In this document: piece by piece, positions 36,442 through 45,416 of the stretch
How the letters are laid out: each line of letters begins with the position of its first letter
How positions within the stretch are numbered: position 1 is the stretch's first letter
From: Alphaproteobacteria bacterium
GTDB lineage: Bacteria; Pseudomonadota; Alphaproteobacteria; Caulobacterales; Parvularculaceae
DNA: 64,000 nucleotides
Assembly (NCBI GenBank): GCA_016125425.1
Contig: WGLT01000009.1
Location: forward strand, 62,001 to 126,000
Reading direction: 5' to 3'
Made by a program: the position numbers and the translations under genes
Notes under the pieces: generated by a model
Seen by the model: only the letters and a program-made list of their open reading frames with translations
Database searches by the model: none
What the model was told of the DNA's origin: nothing

Positions 36442-37002
36442 CTAGGCGTTGACGCGTTCGGGCATCGCCGCCGCGACGCTTTCCGCCGTCGGGGTTTCGT
36501 CGATCAGAGCAGCGACAATGGCGCGCGCGGTCTCGACTGCGGCCTCCCGCACCGCCGCCGCCGCGTCGGCTTTCATGTCGGCAATCCGGGCTTCTGCGGC
36601 GGCGATCGCCTCGGCGGCCTTCTTGTCCGCTTCTGCGCTCATTTCCGCAATTTCCGCCGTGAGATTCGCACGCGTCTCAGCGGCGATCGCCCGCGCCTTT
36701 GCAGTGGCGTCGGCGAGCGCCTGTTCGTAAGCGCGCTCCGCGGCGGCGGCTTCTTCGCGAAACTCCGTCGCCTGGTCGAGATCGTCGGCGATCCGGTCGC
36801 GCCGCTCTTCGATTGTCGCGCCGATCCGGGGCAGAAAGTAGCCGGCCATTAGCCAGTAAAGACCGCCGAAGAAGATCGCGAGCCAGAATATCTGGCTCGG
36901 CCAGCTCGTCGGATCGAACTGCGGCAGGCCGGCTGCATGCGCTTCGGCCGGCGCTTGCGCGCCAGCTTCGAAAGCTGCGGCGACGATGGCGAGGAAAGAC
37001 AT
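36442..37002 (-). CDS. atpG: F0F1 ATP synthase subunit b'
   Basis: 186 residues. A short N-terminal extension (AQAPAEAHAAGLPQFDPTSW) precedes a single membrane helix (IFWLAIFFGGLYWLMAGYFL) and then a long coiled coil rich in Ala, Glu and Arg. This is the b' subunit, paired with b in photosynthetic and alphaproteobacterial F0. It lies directly after the c-subunit gene. The C-terminal PERVNA is short. Either name (atpF' or atpG) is used in the literature. Confidence 0.9.
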   Translation of the reverse strand: MSFLAIVAAAFEAGAQAPAEAHAAGLPQFDPTSWPSQIFWLAIFFGGLYWLMAGYFLPRIGATIEERRDRIADDLDQATEFREEAAAAERAYEQALADATAKARAIAAETRANLTAEIAEMSAEADKKAAEAIAAAEARIADMKADAAAAVREAAVETARAIVAALIDETPTAESVAAAMPERVNA

Positions 37003-37028
37003 TCCCGCCTCCTTCGAAGATCAGCGAC

Positions 37029-37256
37029 TTAGGACGCGTAGAGAATGATCATGGCGGTGGCGAAGCCGAGCAGGCCGGTGAATTCGGCCAGCGCGAAGCC
37101 GAGCAGCATGGTCGGCTGGTTTGCGGCCGACGCCGACGGATTGCGGAACGCGCCCGAGAGGAAGTTGCCGAAGATGAGGCCGATGCCGACGCCCGCTCCC
37201 GCGAGCGGGATCACGGCGAGGCCCGCCCCGATGAGTTTTGCTGCTTCTGCGTCCAT
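37029..37256 (-). CDS. atpE: F0F1 ATP synthase subunit c
   Basis: 75 residues from the ATG at 37256, which has AGGAG 8 bp upstream; a GTG three codons earlier is too close to it. Two helices in a hairpin: LIGAGLAVIPLAGAGVGIGL with the Gly-rich packing motif, and MLLGFALAEFTGLLGFATAM with the proton-carrying Glu58. The polar loop is RNPSAS. Multiple copies form the rotor ring. The Glu rather than Asp at the carrier site is normal for this class. Confidence 0.97.
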   Translation of the reverse strand: MDAEAAKLIGAGLAVIPLAGAGVGIGLIFGNFLSGAFRNPSASAANQPTMLLGFALAEFTGLLGFATAMIILYAS

Positions 37257-37339
37257 TTTATTCACTCCTGAGTGGTCTTGAGCCTTTGTCCCTGTGTCGC
37301 GGTCGGCCCCTTGGCCGCGAGGGAATTGTAAGCCTGCGA

Positions 37340-38137
37340 TCAGTGCGAGCCCGCGTGCACGGCGTCATTGAGATATATGCAGGCGAGGATCGCAAACACA
37401 TAGGCTTGCAGGGCTGCGATCAGAAATTCGAGCATCATCACCGCAACCGCGCCCAGAAAAGGCGCGACGCCGATGACGGAGATAAACCCGCCTGCGCCGA
37501 GCAGGGCTATCACAAAGCCTGCGAAGAGCTTTAGAATGATGTGTCCGGCGAGCATGTTGGCGAACAGTCGGATGGCCAGGCTGATCGGTCGCGAAAGAAA
37601 CGAGATGAACTCGATCAGCGGGATGAACGCATACATCCAGACAGGAAGCCCCGACGGCCAGAAGAGTTTCAAGAACCCAAGGCCGTTTTTCCAGAAACCA
37701 TAGACGATCACGATTGTGATGGTGAGAAGCGCAAGAGCGCCGGTCACGGCGAGGTGGCTCGTGGTCGTGAATGTGTGGAACCGCTCGGGCGTGCCCGGAA
37801 CCGACGGAAGAAGGCCGAAGAGATTGCCGACCAGGATAAAGATGAAGAGGGTGAAGATATAAGGCAGAAACCGTCGACCCTCGGGCCCGATCGTGTCGCG
37901 TACGAGATCGGCGATAAATTCGTGGAGAACTTCGACGCTCGACTGAAGCCGGCCCGGCACGAGCGAACGCCGACTCGTCGCAGCGGCGAAGAAGGCGATG
38001 ATCGCGCCGACGCCGATCAGCATCCAGAGCGAGGAGTTCGTGAAGGAGAGATCGATATTGCCTTCCGCCGGAAATTTGATGAGCGGCAGGATCTCGAATT
38101 GCTCCATCGGCCCCGGTGCTTCAGCCGCAGCGATCAT
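37340..38137 (-). CDS. atpB: F0F1 ATP synthase subunit a
   Basis: 265 residues with about six membrane helices. The essential arginine lies in FLSRPISLAIRLFANMLAGH, the signature of subunit a, and the C-terminal helix carries ILACIYLNDAVHAGSH. It forms the proton half-channels next to the c ring. It follows atpI by 18 bp and precedes atpE by about 83 bp, a gap holding a short GC-rich hairpin. Confidence 0.96.
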   Translation of the reverse strand: MIAAAEAPGPMEQFEILPLIKFPAEGNIDLSFTNSSLWMLIGVGAIIAFFAAATSRRSLVPGRLQSSVEVLHEFIADLVRDTIGPEGRRFLPYIFTLFIFILVGNLFGLLPSVPGTPERFHTFTTTSHLAVTGALALLTITIVIVYGFWKNGLGFLKLFWPSGLPVWMYAFIPLIEFISFLSRPISLAIRLFANMLAGHIILKLFAGFVIALLGAGGFISVIGVAPFLGAVAVMMLEFLIAALQAYVFAILACIYLNDAVHAGSH

Positions 38138-38155
38138 GTTTCGTCCTTCGCGATA

Positions 38156-38482
38156 TCATCCGTTTCCGGATGATTTCTTGTCCATCTCTTTCATCGCGCG
38201 GCTGACGTTGAGGAGGCCTGCCGCAAACCCGAAGCCAAGTCCGATGAGCAGGAACAACGGCCCCATGCCCGTCAACTTGTCGATTCCCATTCCGAGCAGC
38301 ATTCCGACGAACAGCGCAGCGACAAGCTCCGACGCGACGCGGAATGCGCGTCCCATCGCTGACCCCGTCCCTGCGCGTGTGGCCTCGGCGTTTGCGTTAT
38401 CGCCGCGCGCGGCGTTCAAACGCTTCGAAAACTCATCAAGCGAGGGCGGTTTTTGCTTGCCGGCGTCATCCGCCATGGGCAT
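38156..38482 (-). CDS. atpI: ATP synthase-associated protein I (AtpI/AtpZ type)
   Basis: About 108 residues from the ATG at 38482 (another at 38476); a longer frame upstream of it has poor start context. A hydrophilic N-terminus (KQKPPSLDEFSKRLNAARGD) is followed by two membrane helices (VASELVAALFVGMLLGMGID; LFLLIGLGFGFAAGLLNV). This is the small accessory protein that opens most atp operons and is thought to aid c-ring assembly. It is the first gene of the minus-strand F0 set. Confidence 0.85.
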   Translation of the reverse strand: MPMADDAGKQKPPSLDEFSKRLNAARGDNANAEATRAGTGSAMGRAFRVASELVAALFVGMLLGMGIDKLTGMGPLFLLIGLGFGFAAGLLNVSRAMKEMDKKSSGNG

Positions 38483-38611
38483 GCCCGAAGAAAGACGCTG
38501 CGAACGCCGCGCCTTGAAATCGCGGCGGAACTTAGCCGCGCCGCAATGCAGCGTCAAGCGGCGACGACGCTCGCAAGCCATTGATTTTCCGGCGGAACGA
38601 CCGCCGGCAGC

Positions 38612-41600
38612 CTATTCGGCTGCGGCGAGCTGCTCGGCTTTGCTGAGGTCGACGGAGACAAGCTGGCTCACGCCGCGTTCGATCATCGTGACGCCAAAGA
38701 GGCGATCCATGCGGGACATCGTCAGGGCATGGTGCGTGATGATGATGAACCGGGTCGCCGTCTCCTGCGCCATTTCGTTAAGCAGCCGGCAGAAGCGTTC
38801 GACATTGGCGTCGTCGAGCGGGGCGTCCACCTCGTCAAGAACGCAGACCGGCGCGGGATTGGCCATAAAAACGGCGAAAATCAGGGCCGTTGCGGTGAGG
38901 GCCTGTTCGCCGCCCGACATCAGGGACATGGAGGCGAGCTTTTTGCCGGGCGGAGAGGCGAAGACCTCGAGACCCGCTTCCAGCGGGTCTTCCGAATCGA
39001 TCATGCGCAGTTCGGCCTGGCCGCCATTGAAGAGGCGCGTGAACAGCGAGGAGAAATTCCTGTTCACGGTGTCAAACGCTTCATTGAGCCGCTGGCGCGC
39101 CTCGCGGTTCAGATTGCCGATCGCGGCGCGGAGTTTGCGGATGGCGCTGTCGCAATCCTCGCGCTCAACGGCGAGTTCGTCGAGCCGGGTTGCGACCTCG
39201 CGCATTTCTTCGTCGGCGCGCAAGTTGACGCCGCCCAGATTTTCCCGTTCGCGCTTATAGCGTTCGAGGCGGCGCTCGACGTCTTCGCGCGAGGGAAGTT
39301 CGGCGCCGTCCTTGTGTTCGGCGATTGCGAGCAGTTCCTCCGGCTGCGCGCTACAGGCCTCCCGCGCGATTTCGGCGGCTTCCTCGACGCGCGCAAGCGC
39401 GCTTTCGGCCTGCGCCTCAAGTCTCGCGCGGGTCTCGCGCGCCTCCGCCGCCGCCTGATCGGCGGCTTTCGCGCGGCGATCGGCGTCTTGCGCAGCGGCG
39501 ACAGCGGCTGCGAGCGCGTCGCCCGCATCCGCGCGCCGGCGTTCGGCGCCGGCGATAAGATCGAGCAAATCGCGGCGTTTCTCTTCGATGGCCGCGGGCG
39601 CGTCAGCCGCCGCCTCACGCGCCGCGACCGCCTGCGCGAGGCGGCTTTCAATATCCGCGATGCGCGCTTTCGCCGTTTCGCCCCGCGTCGCCCAGACGCC
39701 GCGTTCGCGGCCGATTTCAGAGAGACGGTCGGCGCGCATGCGCGCCTCGCGCGCGAGGTCGCCATGCGCGGCCCGCGCTTCGCTCGCACGCGCCCTTGTC
39801 GCTGCGACTTCTTCGCGCAGCCGGCTGACGTCTTCCGAGAGCGACATTGACTCCGGAAGCGATGATTTTTCCGTACTCAGATCGTCGATCAAACGACCCA
39901 TTTCAGCCTTGTCCTCGGTCAGCCGGCCAAGCGCGTCGTCGATCGCCGTCAAACGGCTCGATGCGCGTTCATGGGCGCGCTCAAGCTCTGCGAGGGCGGT
40001 CCGCGCGCCGTCGAGCGCGCGGCGGGCGTCGGCGAAGAGGGCGCGCGCGTCGCGCTCATTGGACTGCCGGCGCGCCAGCGCCTCCGCGCTTGCGCGGTGG
40101 TCTTCTTCAGCCTTGGCGGCGCGCGATTGCGCCGCTTCGAGATCGGATGCGAGAGCGGCGAGCCGGTTTTGCTGTTCAAGCCTGATCGCCGCGGCCGTCT
40201 TCGCTTCGGCGCGGCTCACAAAGCCGTCCCATCGCCAAAGATCTCCCGATTTCGACACGAGACGCTGGCCCGGCGTGAGCTGGAGCTGCAGCTTCGCGCC
40301 GTCCTCTTCGGCGACGACGCCGATCGCAGCGAGACGGCGCGCTAGCGTTGCCGGCGCCCGGACGAATTGCGAAAGCGGCGCGGCGGCGCCCGGCAGCGCG
40401 GCCGCATGATCGACAGGGGCTCCGCCGAGCGATGACCAGTGCGCCGGCGCGGCGTCGTCGACGCTGGCTGAAAGATCGTCGCCGAGCGCGGCGGCGAGCG
40501 CATTCTCATAGCCAGGCGCGACTTCGATCGACTGGATCAAGGACGGCCAATCTCCGTCAGAGTGCGCTGTGAGCACGCGCTCCAGCGCGTCGCGCTCCGC
40601 GGTGATCTCGGCCAGGCTTTGCGCCGCCTTCTGGCGCGGAATGCGCAAGGCCGCCTCCTGCGCCTCGGCGCTCGCGCGCTCCTCGCCGGCGCGATGGAAA
40701 GCGGCTTCGGCGGCGCGCGCGGCTTCTTCGCTTTCCGCGAAACGGGCTTTCGCCGCGGCGAGCGCAGCCGCTTGCTCCGGCGTCGGTTCGACGCGGCCGC
40801 GTTCTGCAGTGAGATCATCGATCTGCGCGCTGATTTTTTGCAGGCGGCGCTGCGCTTCGTCGACCGCAGCGGCGATCGCCCTCCGGCGCGCCTCGATCTC
40901 CGCGGCCTCGGCGCTTTTCGCCGAAAAGGCGCGCTCGACCTCAGCCGCCTCTTCGGCGGTTTCCGCCATGAATGCGGCGGCTTCTTTCAACCTCTCGCTT
41001 TCGGTCGCTTCGCGTTGGCGGAGATTTTCCTCCTCTCGGGACAGAGTGGCGACGGCTTCCTCGGCGTCTGCGAGAAGCTCTTTTTCGCGCGCTCCGTCCG
41101 CCTTGAGGCGCTCGATTTCTTCGGACAGACGCTCAAGCTCGGCCGCGGCGCGGCGCGCCTCGTCGTCCAGATTATCGCGTGCGACCGACAGGCGGTGGAG
41201 CGCGGCGGCGGCTTCAGCCTCCGTTCGCCGCAAGGGATCGAGCGCCTCATGCGCCTCAGCCTGCGCCGTCGACGCCGCGGCGGCCGCACGCGCTGTTTCT
41301 TCGATCAAATCAGCGATCTCGCGCAAATTCTCCGCAGCGCTATCGCGCGCTTCCACAGCGTCGCGCCAGCGCAAATAAGCCGCCATCGCTTCAGCCCGGC
41401 GGATATCGCCGGAAATATTCCTGTAGCGCGTCGCCTGGCGCGCCTGACGGGCGAGGGCGGCCTTCTGGGTCTCGAGTTCGGAGATAACGTCGTCGAGGCG
41501 TTCCAGATTTTGCTCTGCGGCCCGCAGTCTGAGCTCGGCCTCATGACGGCGTGAGTGAATGCCGGTGACGCCCGCCGCTTCCTCAAGAAGGCGGCGGCGA

Positions 41601-42085
41601 TTTTGCGGTTTGGCGTTGATGAGTTCGGCGACTTGCCCCTGACGCACAAGCGCCGGCGAATTGGCCCCGGTCGCGGCGTCGGCGAACAGGAGCTGGACAT
41701 CCTTGGCGCGGACTTCTTTGCCGTTGATGCGATAGAGCGAGTTCACGCCGTCATCCTTCAGGATGATCCTGCGTGAGACCTCGATCTCCTCGTTTTCATT
41801 ATATTCGGCCGGAGCCGAGCGATCGGAATTGTCGAGCGTCAGGATGACTTCGGCCCAGTTCCGCGCAGGGCGCATCGACGTGCCCGCGAAAATGACGTCG
41901 GACATGCCTTCGCCGCGCAAGGCCTTCGCCGAGGTCGCGCCCATCACCCAGCGCAGCGCCTCGAGCAGATTCGACTTCCCGCAGCCATTGGGGCCGACAA
42001 TTCCGGTCAGGCCTTCGCGGATTTCGAAATCCGTCGGTTCGACAAAGGACTTGAAGCCGACTAGGCGCAGATTGGTGAATTTCAC
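38612..42085 (-). CDS. smc: Chromosome segregation protein SMC
   Basis: A 1157-residue SMC ATPase starting at a GTG. The N-terminal head has Walker A GPNGCGKSNLLEALRWVMG, followed by a long coiled coil, a central hinge (about residues 510-640) and a second coiled coil. The C-terminal head has the signature LMSGGEQALTATALIF and Walker B VCVLDEVDAPLDDANVERF. It forms the condensin that organises replicated chromosomes with ScpA and ScpB. It lies downstream of the two DsbA-like genes on the same strand, an arrangement common in this class. Confidence 0.97.
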   Translation of the reverse strand: MKFTNLRLVGFKSFVEPTDFEIREGLTGIVGPNGCGKSNLLEALRWVMGATSAKALRGEGMSDVIFAGTSMRPARNWAEVILTLDNSDRSAPAEYNENEEIEVSRRIILKDDGVNSLYRINGKEVRAKDVQLLFADAATGANSPALVRQGQVAELINAKPQNRRRLLEEAAGVTGIHSRRHEAELRLRAAEQNLERLDDVISELETQKAALARQARQATRYRNISGDIRRAEAMAAYLRWRDAVEARDSAAENLREIADLIEETARAAAAASTAQAEAHEALDPLRRTEAEAAAALHRLSVARDNLDDEARRAAAELERLSEEIERLKADGAREKELLADAEEAVATLSREEENLRQREATESERLKEAAAFMAETAEEAAEVERAFSAKSAEAAEIEARRRAIAAAVDEAQRRLQKISAQIDDLTAERGRVEPTPEQAAALAAAKARFAESEEAARAAEAAFHRAGEERASAEAQEAALRIPRQKAAQSLAEITAERDALERVLTAHSDGDWPSLIQSIEVAPGYENALAAALGDDLSASVDDAAPAHWSSLGGAPVDHAAALPGAAAPLSQFVRAPATLARRLAAIGVVAEEDGAKLQLQLTPGQRLVSKSGDLWRWDGFVSRAEAKTAAAIRLEQQNRLAALASDLEAAQSRAAKAEEDHRASAEALARRQSNERDARALFADARRALDGARTALAELERAHERASSRLTAIDDALGRLTEDKAEMGRLIDDLSTEKSSLPESMSLSEDVSRLREEVAATRARASEARAAHGDLAREARMRADRLSEIGRERGVWATRGETAKARIADIESRLAQAVAAREAAADAPAAIEEKRRDLLDLIAGAERRRADAGDALAAAVAAAQDADRRAKAADQAAAEARETRARLEAQAESALARVEEAAEIAREACSAQPEELLAIAEHKDGAELPSREDVERRLERYKRERENLGGVNLRADEEMREVATRLDELAVEREDCDSAIRKLRAAIGNLNREARQRLNEAFDTVNRNFSSLFTRLFNGGQAELRMIDSEDPLEAGLEVFASPPGKKLASMSLMSGGEQALTATALIFAVFMANPAPVCVLDEVDAPLDDANVERFCRLLNEMAQETATRFIIITHHALTMSRMDRLFGVTMIERGVSQLVSVDLSKAEQLAAAE

Positions 42086-42183
42086 GTGGTCAACCCCGAC
42101 AGGCGTCCGCGCCGCATCCGGCGGGCGCGCTTGGAGTCCCGAGTGATCGCCGATTCTCCGCGGGGGCCAACTCCTGCCTGCCT

Positions 42184-42945
42184 TTACTGCGACTGAGACG
42201 AATCGCCGTCACCAGCCGGCGCAGCGCCGCCGCTCGCCGCCGCATAGGCGGCGTCGAGCTTTTTCCGAAGCTCATCCATCGAGCGGAAGGGAAGCGTCTC
42301 GCCATTTATGACGAATGTGGGCGTAGCGCGCACGCCGTACTTCTGCGCCCCTTCGCGGCCGTTATCCGCGATGACGTTCAGGACGTCCTCGCGTTTCAAA
42401 CAGGCGTTGAATCCGTCTTCATCAATGCCCGCCTGCGCCGCGACTTTTTTCAGATGAGCCAGCGCGTCGGCCGGGGCGACCTGATATTCCGGATCCCAAG
42501 CAGGCTGCGTGCTGAAGAGGACGTGCTCGACGGCGAGAAAGGCTTCGACGCCGCCCTTGTCGGCGGCGCATCTTGCGAGCGCGGATGAGGCGCTGTCCCA
42601 GGCCGGATTGATCGGAAATTCGCGAAAGATCAGCTTTATCTTTCCCGTATCGACATAATCCTTCTTGAGCTCGGGCAAATATTCGCTCGCGAAGCGCGCG
42701 CAATGAGGACAAACGAGAGCCGCGTATTCAATCACGGTGACCGGCGCATCGGGCGATCCGATCGTCATGTCGGCCAACGCCCCGGTGGCGGGTTTGGCGT
42801 GCGTGGCTTCGCCGACCGTCAACGCCTCGGACGGGGCCGAATCGTCGGGTTCGCTCTTGGACGAAGCGCCGCCGCAGGCTGCGATCAGCAAGGGAAGAAC
42901 TAGCGCCGCCGCGCGGGCATATTTTGAAAACATGAAACGCCTCAT
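42184..42945 (-). CDS. DsbA-family thiol oxidoreductase, lipoprotein (CPHC)
   Basis: 253 residues; a start four codons later (42933) has a better ribosome site (GAGG). The signal ends in the lipobox LIAAC, so the protein is probably lipid-anchored. A thioredoxin-like domain with an inserted helical part follows, active site CPHC in EYAALVCPHCARFASEYLPE, and the cis-Pro loop in YGVRATPTFVINGE. It should oxidise or transfer disulfides in the periplasm. It is the second of two homologous genes in tandem. Confidence 0.88.
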   Translation of the reverse strand: MRRFMFSKYARAAALVLPLLIAACGGASSKSEPDDSAPSEALTVGEATHAKPATGALADMTIGSPDAPVTVIEYAALVCPHCARFASEYLPELKKDYVDTGKIKLIFREFPINPAWDSASSALARCAADKGGVEAFLAVEHVLFSTQPAWDPEYQVAPADALAHLKKVAAQAGIDEDGFNACLKREDVLNVIADNGREGAQKYGVRATPTFVINGETLPFRSMDELRKKLDAAYAAASGGAAPAGDGDSSQSQ

Positions 42946-43029
42946 TGTCTGATGGCCAAACCCGCCTTCTGCGGGCCTCGTTCTCCCGCCTGTTCACCTA
43001 TCTAGGCGCCGCGCTTGAAAAGAGCAATT

Positions 43030-43716
43030 TCAGCCCTTTCCAGCGTCGCCCTTCGCCTTGGCGAGCGCGGCGTCCAGTTTCTTCTCAAAATCCTGCACAT
43101 CTGAGAAGCCCTTGATCACTTCGCCATTCGCGACGAAGGTCGGCGTGCCGTTGACGCCGTAAGCGTCCTGGGCGACCTGAACCATATTGTTCACGATATC
43201 GACCAAATCCTGGCGGCGGATGCAGGTTTGAAACGCGGCCGTGTCGATTCCCGCGTCGGCCGCGATTTTCTGAAGCGCGGCTTTAGGGTCGTCGCCGTCG
43301 ACCCAGTCTTTCTGCGTTTTGAACAGGGTGTCGACGACGCTGAAATAGGCGGGGGCGCCCTTATTTTCCGCAGCGCAGCGCGCAACCATTTCGCCGATAT
43401 AGGCGAGCGCGGGCGCGTGGGTCGGAAATTCGCGGAAAACGAGCTTCACCTTCCCCGTATCGATGTAGTTCTTTTTCAACTCGGGAAGGATCTGCTCGTC
43501 AAATGCGGCGCATACGGGACAGGCGACCGAGGCGTATTCGATCAGGGTGACGGGCGCGTCCGCCTTTCCCATGACCATATCTGTCGGACCGGCTTCGGCT
43601 GGGTCGGGGGCGGGGGCGGTCGCCTTGGCCGCCGCAGGCGCCTTTGACGGGCCGTCGCATGCGGCGACCGCAAGAATGGCGGCTAGCGCAAAAGCGCGGG
43701 CGGTCGCCGAGAGCAT
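43030..43716 (-). CDS. DsbA-family thiol oxidoreductase, lipoprotein (CPVC)
   Basis: 228 residues, a close relative of the downstream gene. The signal ends in a lipobox (LAVAAC) with Asp at +2, which in E. coli retains lipoproteins in the inner membrane. The active site is CPVC in EYASVACPVCAAFDEQILPE and the cis-Pro loop is YGVNGTPTFVANGE. The CxxC dipeptide differs from that of its neighbour, so the two may differ in redox potential or direction. Together they look like a duplicated periplasmic pair. Confidence 0.87.
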   Translation of the reverse strand: MLSATARAFALAAILAVAACDGPSKAPAAAKATAPAPDPAEAGPTDMVMGKADAPVTLIEYASVACPVCAAFDEQILPELKKNYIDTGKVKLVFREFPTHAPALAYIGEMVARCAAENKGAPAYFSVVDTLFKTQKDWVDGDDPKAALQKIAADAGIDTAAFQTCIRRQDLVDIVNNMVQVAQDAYGVNGTPTFVANGEVIKGFSDVQDFEKKLDAALAKAKGDAGKG

Positions 43717-43773
43717 CGAGTCCTCCTGGAACGGGCCGGCGAGACTTTAGGAAACGGGCCCGGCAAGCGCAAT

Positions 43774-44223
43774 TCAGGGTTTTTCGCCGCGCCGGGCCGA
43801 AAGAAGCGCCCGAAAGCGCCCGAGAGCCGAATCAAGCCCGCCATCGCTCTCGCCGCGACGGGGCGAATCCGCGGTTTTTTTGCCGCCCGCCTGTCGAATG
43901 CTGATTCTGGCCACAACCCCGGGCCCCATGAAGGCGTTCAGCTTTTCGCACAGGTCGCACGCTTCGAGTTCGACCCGCGCGGCGGCCGCCCCATTCGGAA
44001 CGACGATTTCAAGCGTTCGTCCGCGGGCGCCTCCCGACATCCGGCCCGGGCGGCAAAGGGCGGCGAGTTCGGGTCCGGCGATCTCCGCCCAAGCCCGCGC
44101 AAGCATCGGGTCGACAAATCGGGTCCGCTGCGCAAGGCCTATGAAGACATCCTTCGAATAGCGGGCGAGCGCCGGCGCCGCCTTGCGGGCGGGGCGGGTC
44201 TGGATGCGATCGAGCTCGGCCAT
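43774..44223 (-). CDS. dciA: DciA-like helicase loader (DUF721)
   Basis: About 149 residues from the ATG at 44223, which has GGAG upstream. The DUF721 domain is visible as LARAWAEIAGPELAALCRPG, followed by LEIVVPNGAAAARVELEACD. DUF721 proteins of the DciA type load the replicative helicase in bacteria that lack DnaC. A Gly/Ser/Lys-rich tail follows. Divergent from mutY with about 60 bp between them. The family is firm; the helicase-loading role is from family knowledge. Confidence 0.8.
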   Translation of the reverse strand: MAELDRIQTRPARKAAPALARYSKDVFIGLAQRTRFVDPMLARAWAEIAGPELAALCRPGRMSGGARGRTLEIVVPNGAAAARVELEACDLCEKLNAFMGPGVVARISIRQAGGKKTADSPRRGESDGGLDSALGRFRALLSARRGEKP

Positions 44224-44282
44224 GCTGCGTCTCCAAAATCCCGGCTTTGCGGTGCGTGAGACATTTAGCATAGACAGGAAGC

Positions 44283-45350
44283 ATGGGCGCTCGAAAGTCT
44301 TCCCATCGGAACCGGGCGGGCGACGGGATCGTCGCGGCTGTTCTCGCTTGGTACGACGCCAATGCGCGCGCGCTGCCCTGGCGCAGGCCGCCCGGCGTCG
44401 CCGAGCCGGCCGACCCCTATCGGGTGTGGCTCTCTGAAATCATGCTGCAGCAGACGACCGTTGCGGCGGTGCGTCCGCGCTTTGAGCGATTCCTTGCGCG
44501 CTGGCCGACCGTGGAGGCGCTGGCGGCGGCCTCCGTCGATGACGTGCTCGGCGAATGGGCGGGGCTCGGCTACTACGCGCGCGCGCGCAATCTCCATAAA
44601 TGCGCGGTTGAGATCGCGGCGCGCGGCGCGTTTCCCGATGACGAGGCGACGCTGGTCGCCCTGCCAGGCGTCGGCGCCTACACGGCGGCGGCGATCGCTG
44701 CGATCGCCTTCGACAAGAAGGCGGTGGTTGTCGACGGCAATGTCGAACGCGTCATGGCGCGCCTGTTTGCAGTCGAGACGCCGCTGCCTTCGGCGAAACC
44801 CGAATTGAAGCGCGCGACCGCATCGGTCTGGCCCGACAAGCGCTCCGGCGATTTCGCGCAAAGCTTGATGGATCTCGGCGCGGGCGTTTGCACGCCGCGC
44901 GCGCCCGAATGCGGCGCCTGTCCGCTGTCGCGCTTCTGCAGGGCGTTCGCGCTCGGCGCGGCCCAAGAATATCCGCGCCGCGCACCGAAAAAGCAAAAGC
45001 CGACGCGCTATGGCGCAGGCTTTGCGCTTTTTGATTCCAAGGGCCGCGTCCTTGTCGAGCGCCGACCAGATAAAGGCCTTCTCGGCGGCATGTTGGGTCT
45101 GCCTGGCACTGAATGGATTACAGAAAGGCCGAATGGAGATGCGCTCGCCGCCGCGCCGGCGAAAGCGCCATGGCGCCATGCCGGCCTTGCCCGCCACACG
45201 TTCACGCATTTTCACCTTGAACTCGACGTCTATGCAGGTGAGGGCGCTGCGCGCCGCATCGGCGGCAGATATGAATGGGCTGATCCGGAAACCGTCCGCT
45301 TGCCGACGGTTATGCGGAAAGCGTTGGACCTGGCGTTCAAGCAGAAATAA
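44283..45350 (+). CDS. mutY: A/G-specific adenine glycosylase MutY
   Basis: 355 residues. The HhH-GPD domain has SEIMLQQTTVAAV with catalytic Glu52, LPGVGAYTAAAIAAIAFDK as hairpin-helix-hairpin and the following catalytic Asp. The 4Fe-4S cysteines are C203, C210, C213 and C219 (CTPRAPECGACPLSRFC). A C-terminal Nudix-like domain (about 235-355) includes KGLLGGMLGLPGTEW and HTFTHFHLELDV, which reads 8-oxoG. It removes adenine opposite 8-oxoguanine. It sits beside dciA and ccrM. Confidence 0.96.
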   Translation: MGARKSSHRNRAGDGIVAAVLAWYDANARALPWRRPPGVAEPADPYRVWLSEIMLQQTTVAAVRPRFERFLARWPTVEALAAASVDDVLGEWAGLGYYARARNLHKCAVEIAARGAFPDDEATLVALPGVGAYTAAAIAAIAFDKKAVVVDGNVERVMARLFAVETPLPSAKPELKRATASVWPDKRSGDFAQSLMDLGAGVCTPRAPECGACPLSRFCRAFALGAAQEYPRRAPKKQKPTRYGAGFALFDSKGRVLVERRPDKGLLGGMLGLPGTEWITERPNGDALAAAPAKAPWRHAGLARHTFTHFHLELDVYAGEGAARRIGGRYEWADPETVRLPTVMRKALDLAFKQK

Positions 45351-45416
45351 GGATTCGTTTAAAGTCGGCGCCGCAGGCGCGGTTTGATCGCTCCTTTGCG
45401 AACGCGCTGCGGGAAT

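Noticed and set aside
37304-37317. Short hairpin CGGCC-CCTT-GGCCG between atpB and atpE
   Set aside because: Only 5 bp and no T-tract; it could be a translational element for atpE but is too short to claim.
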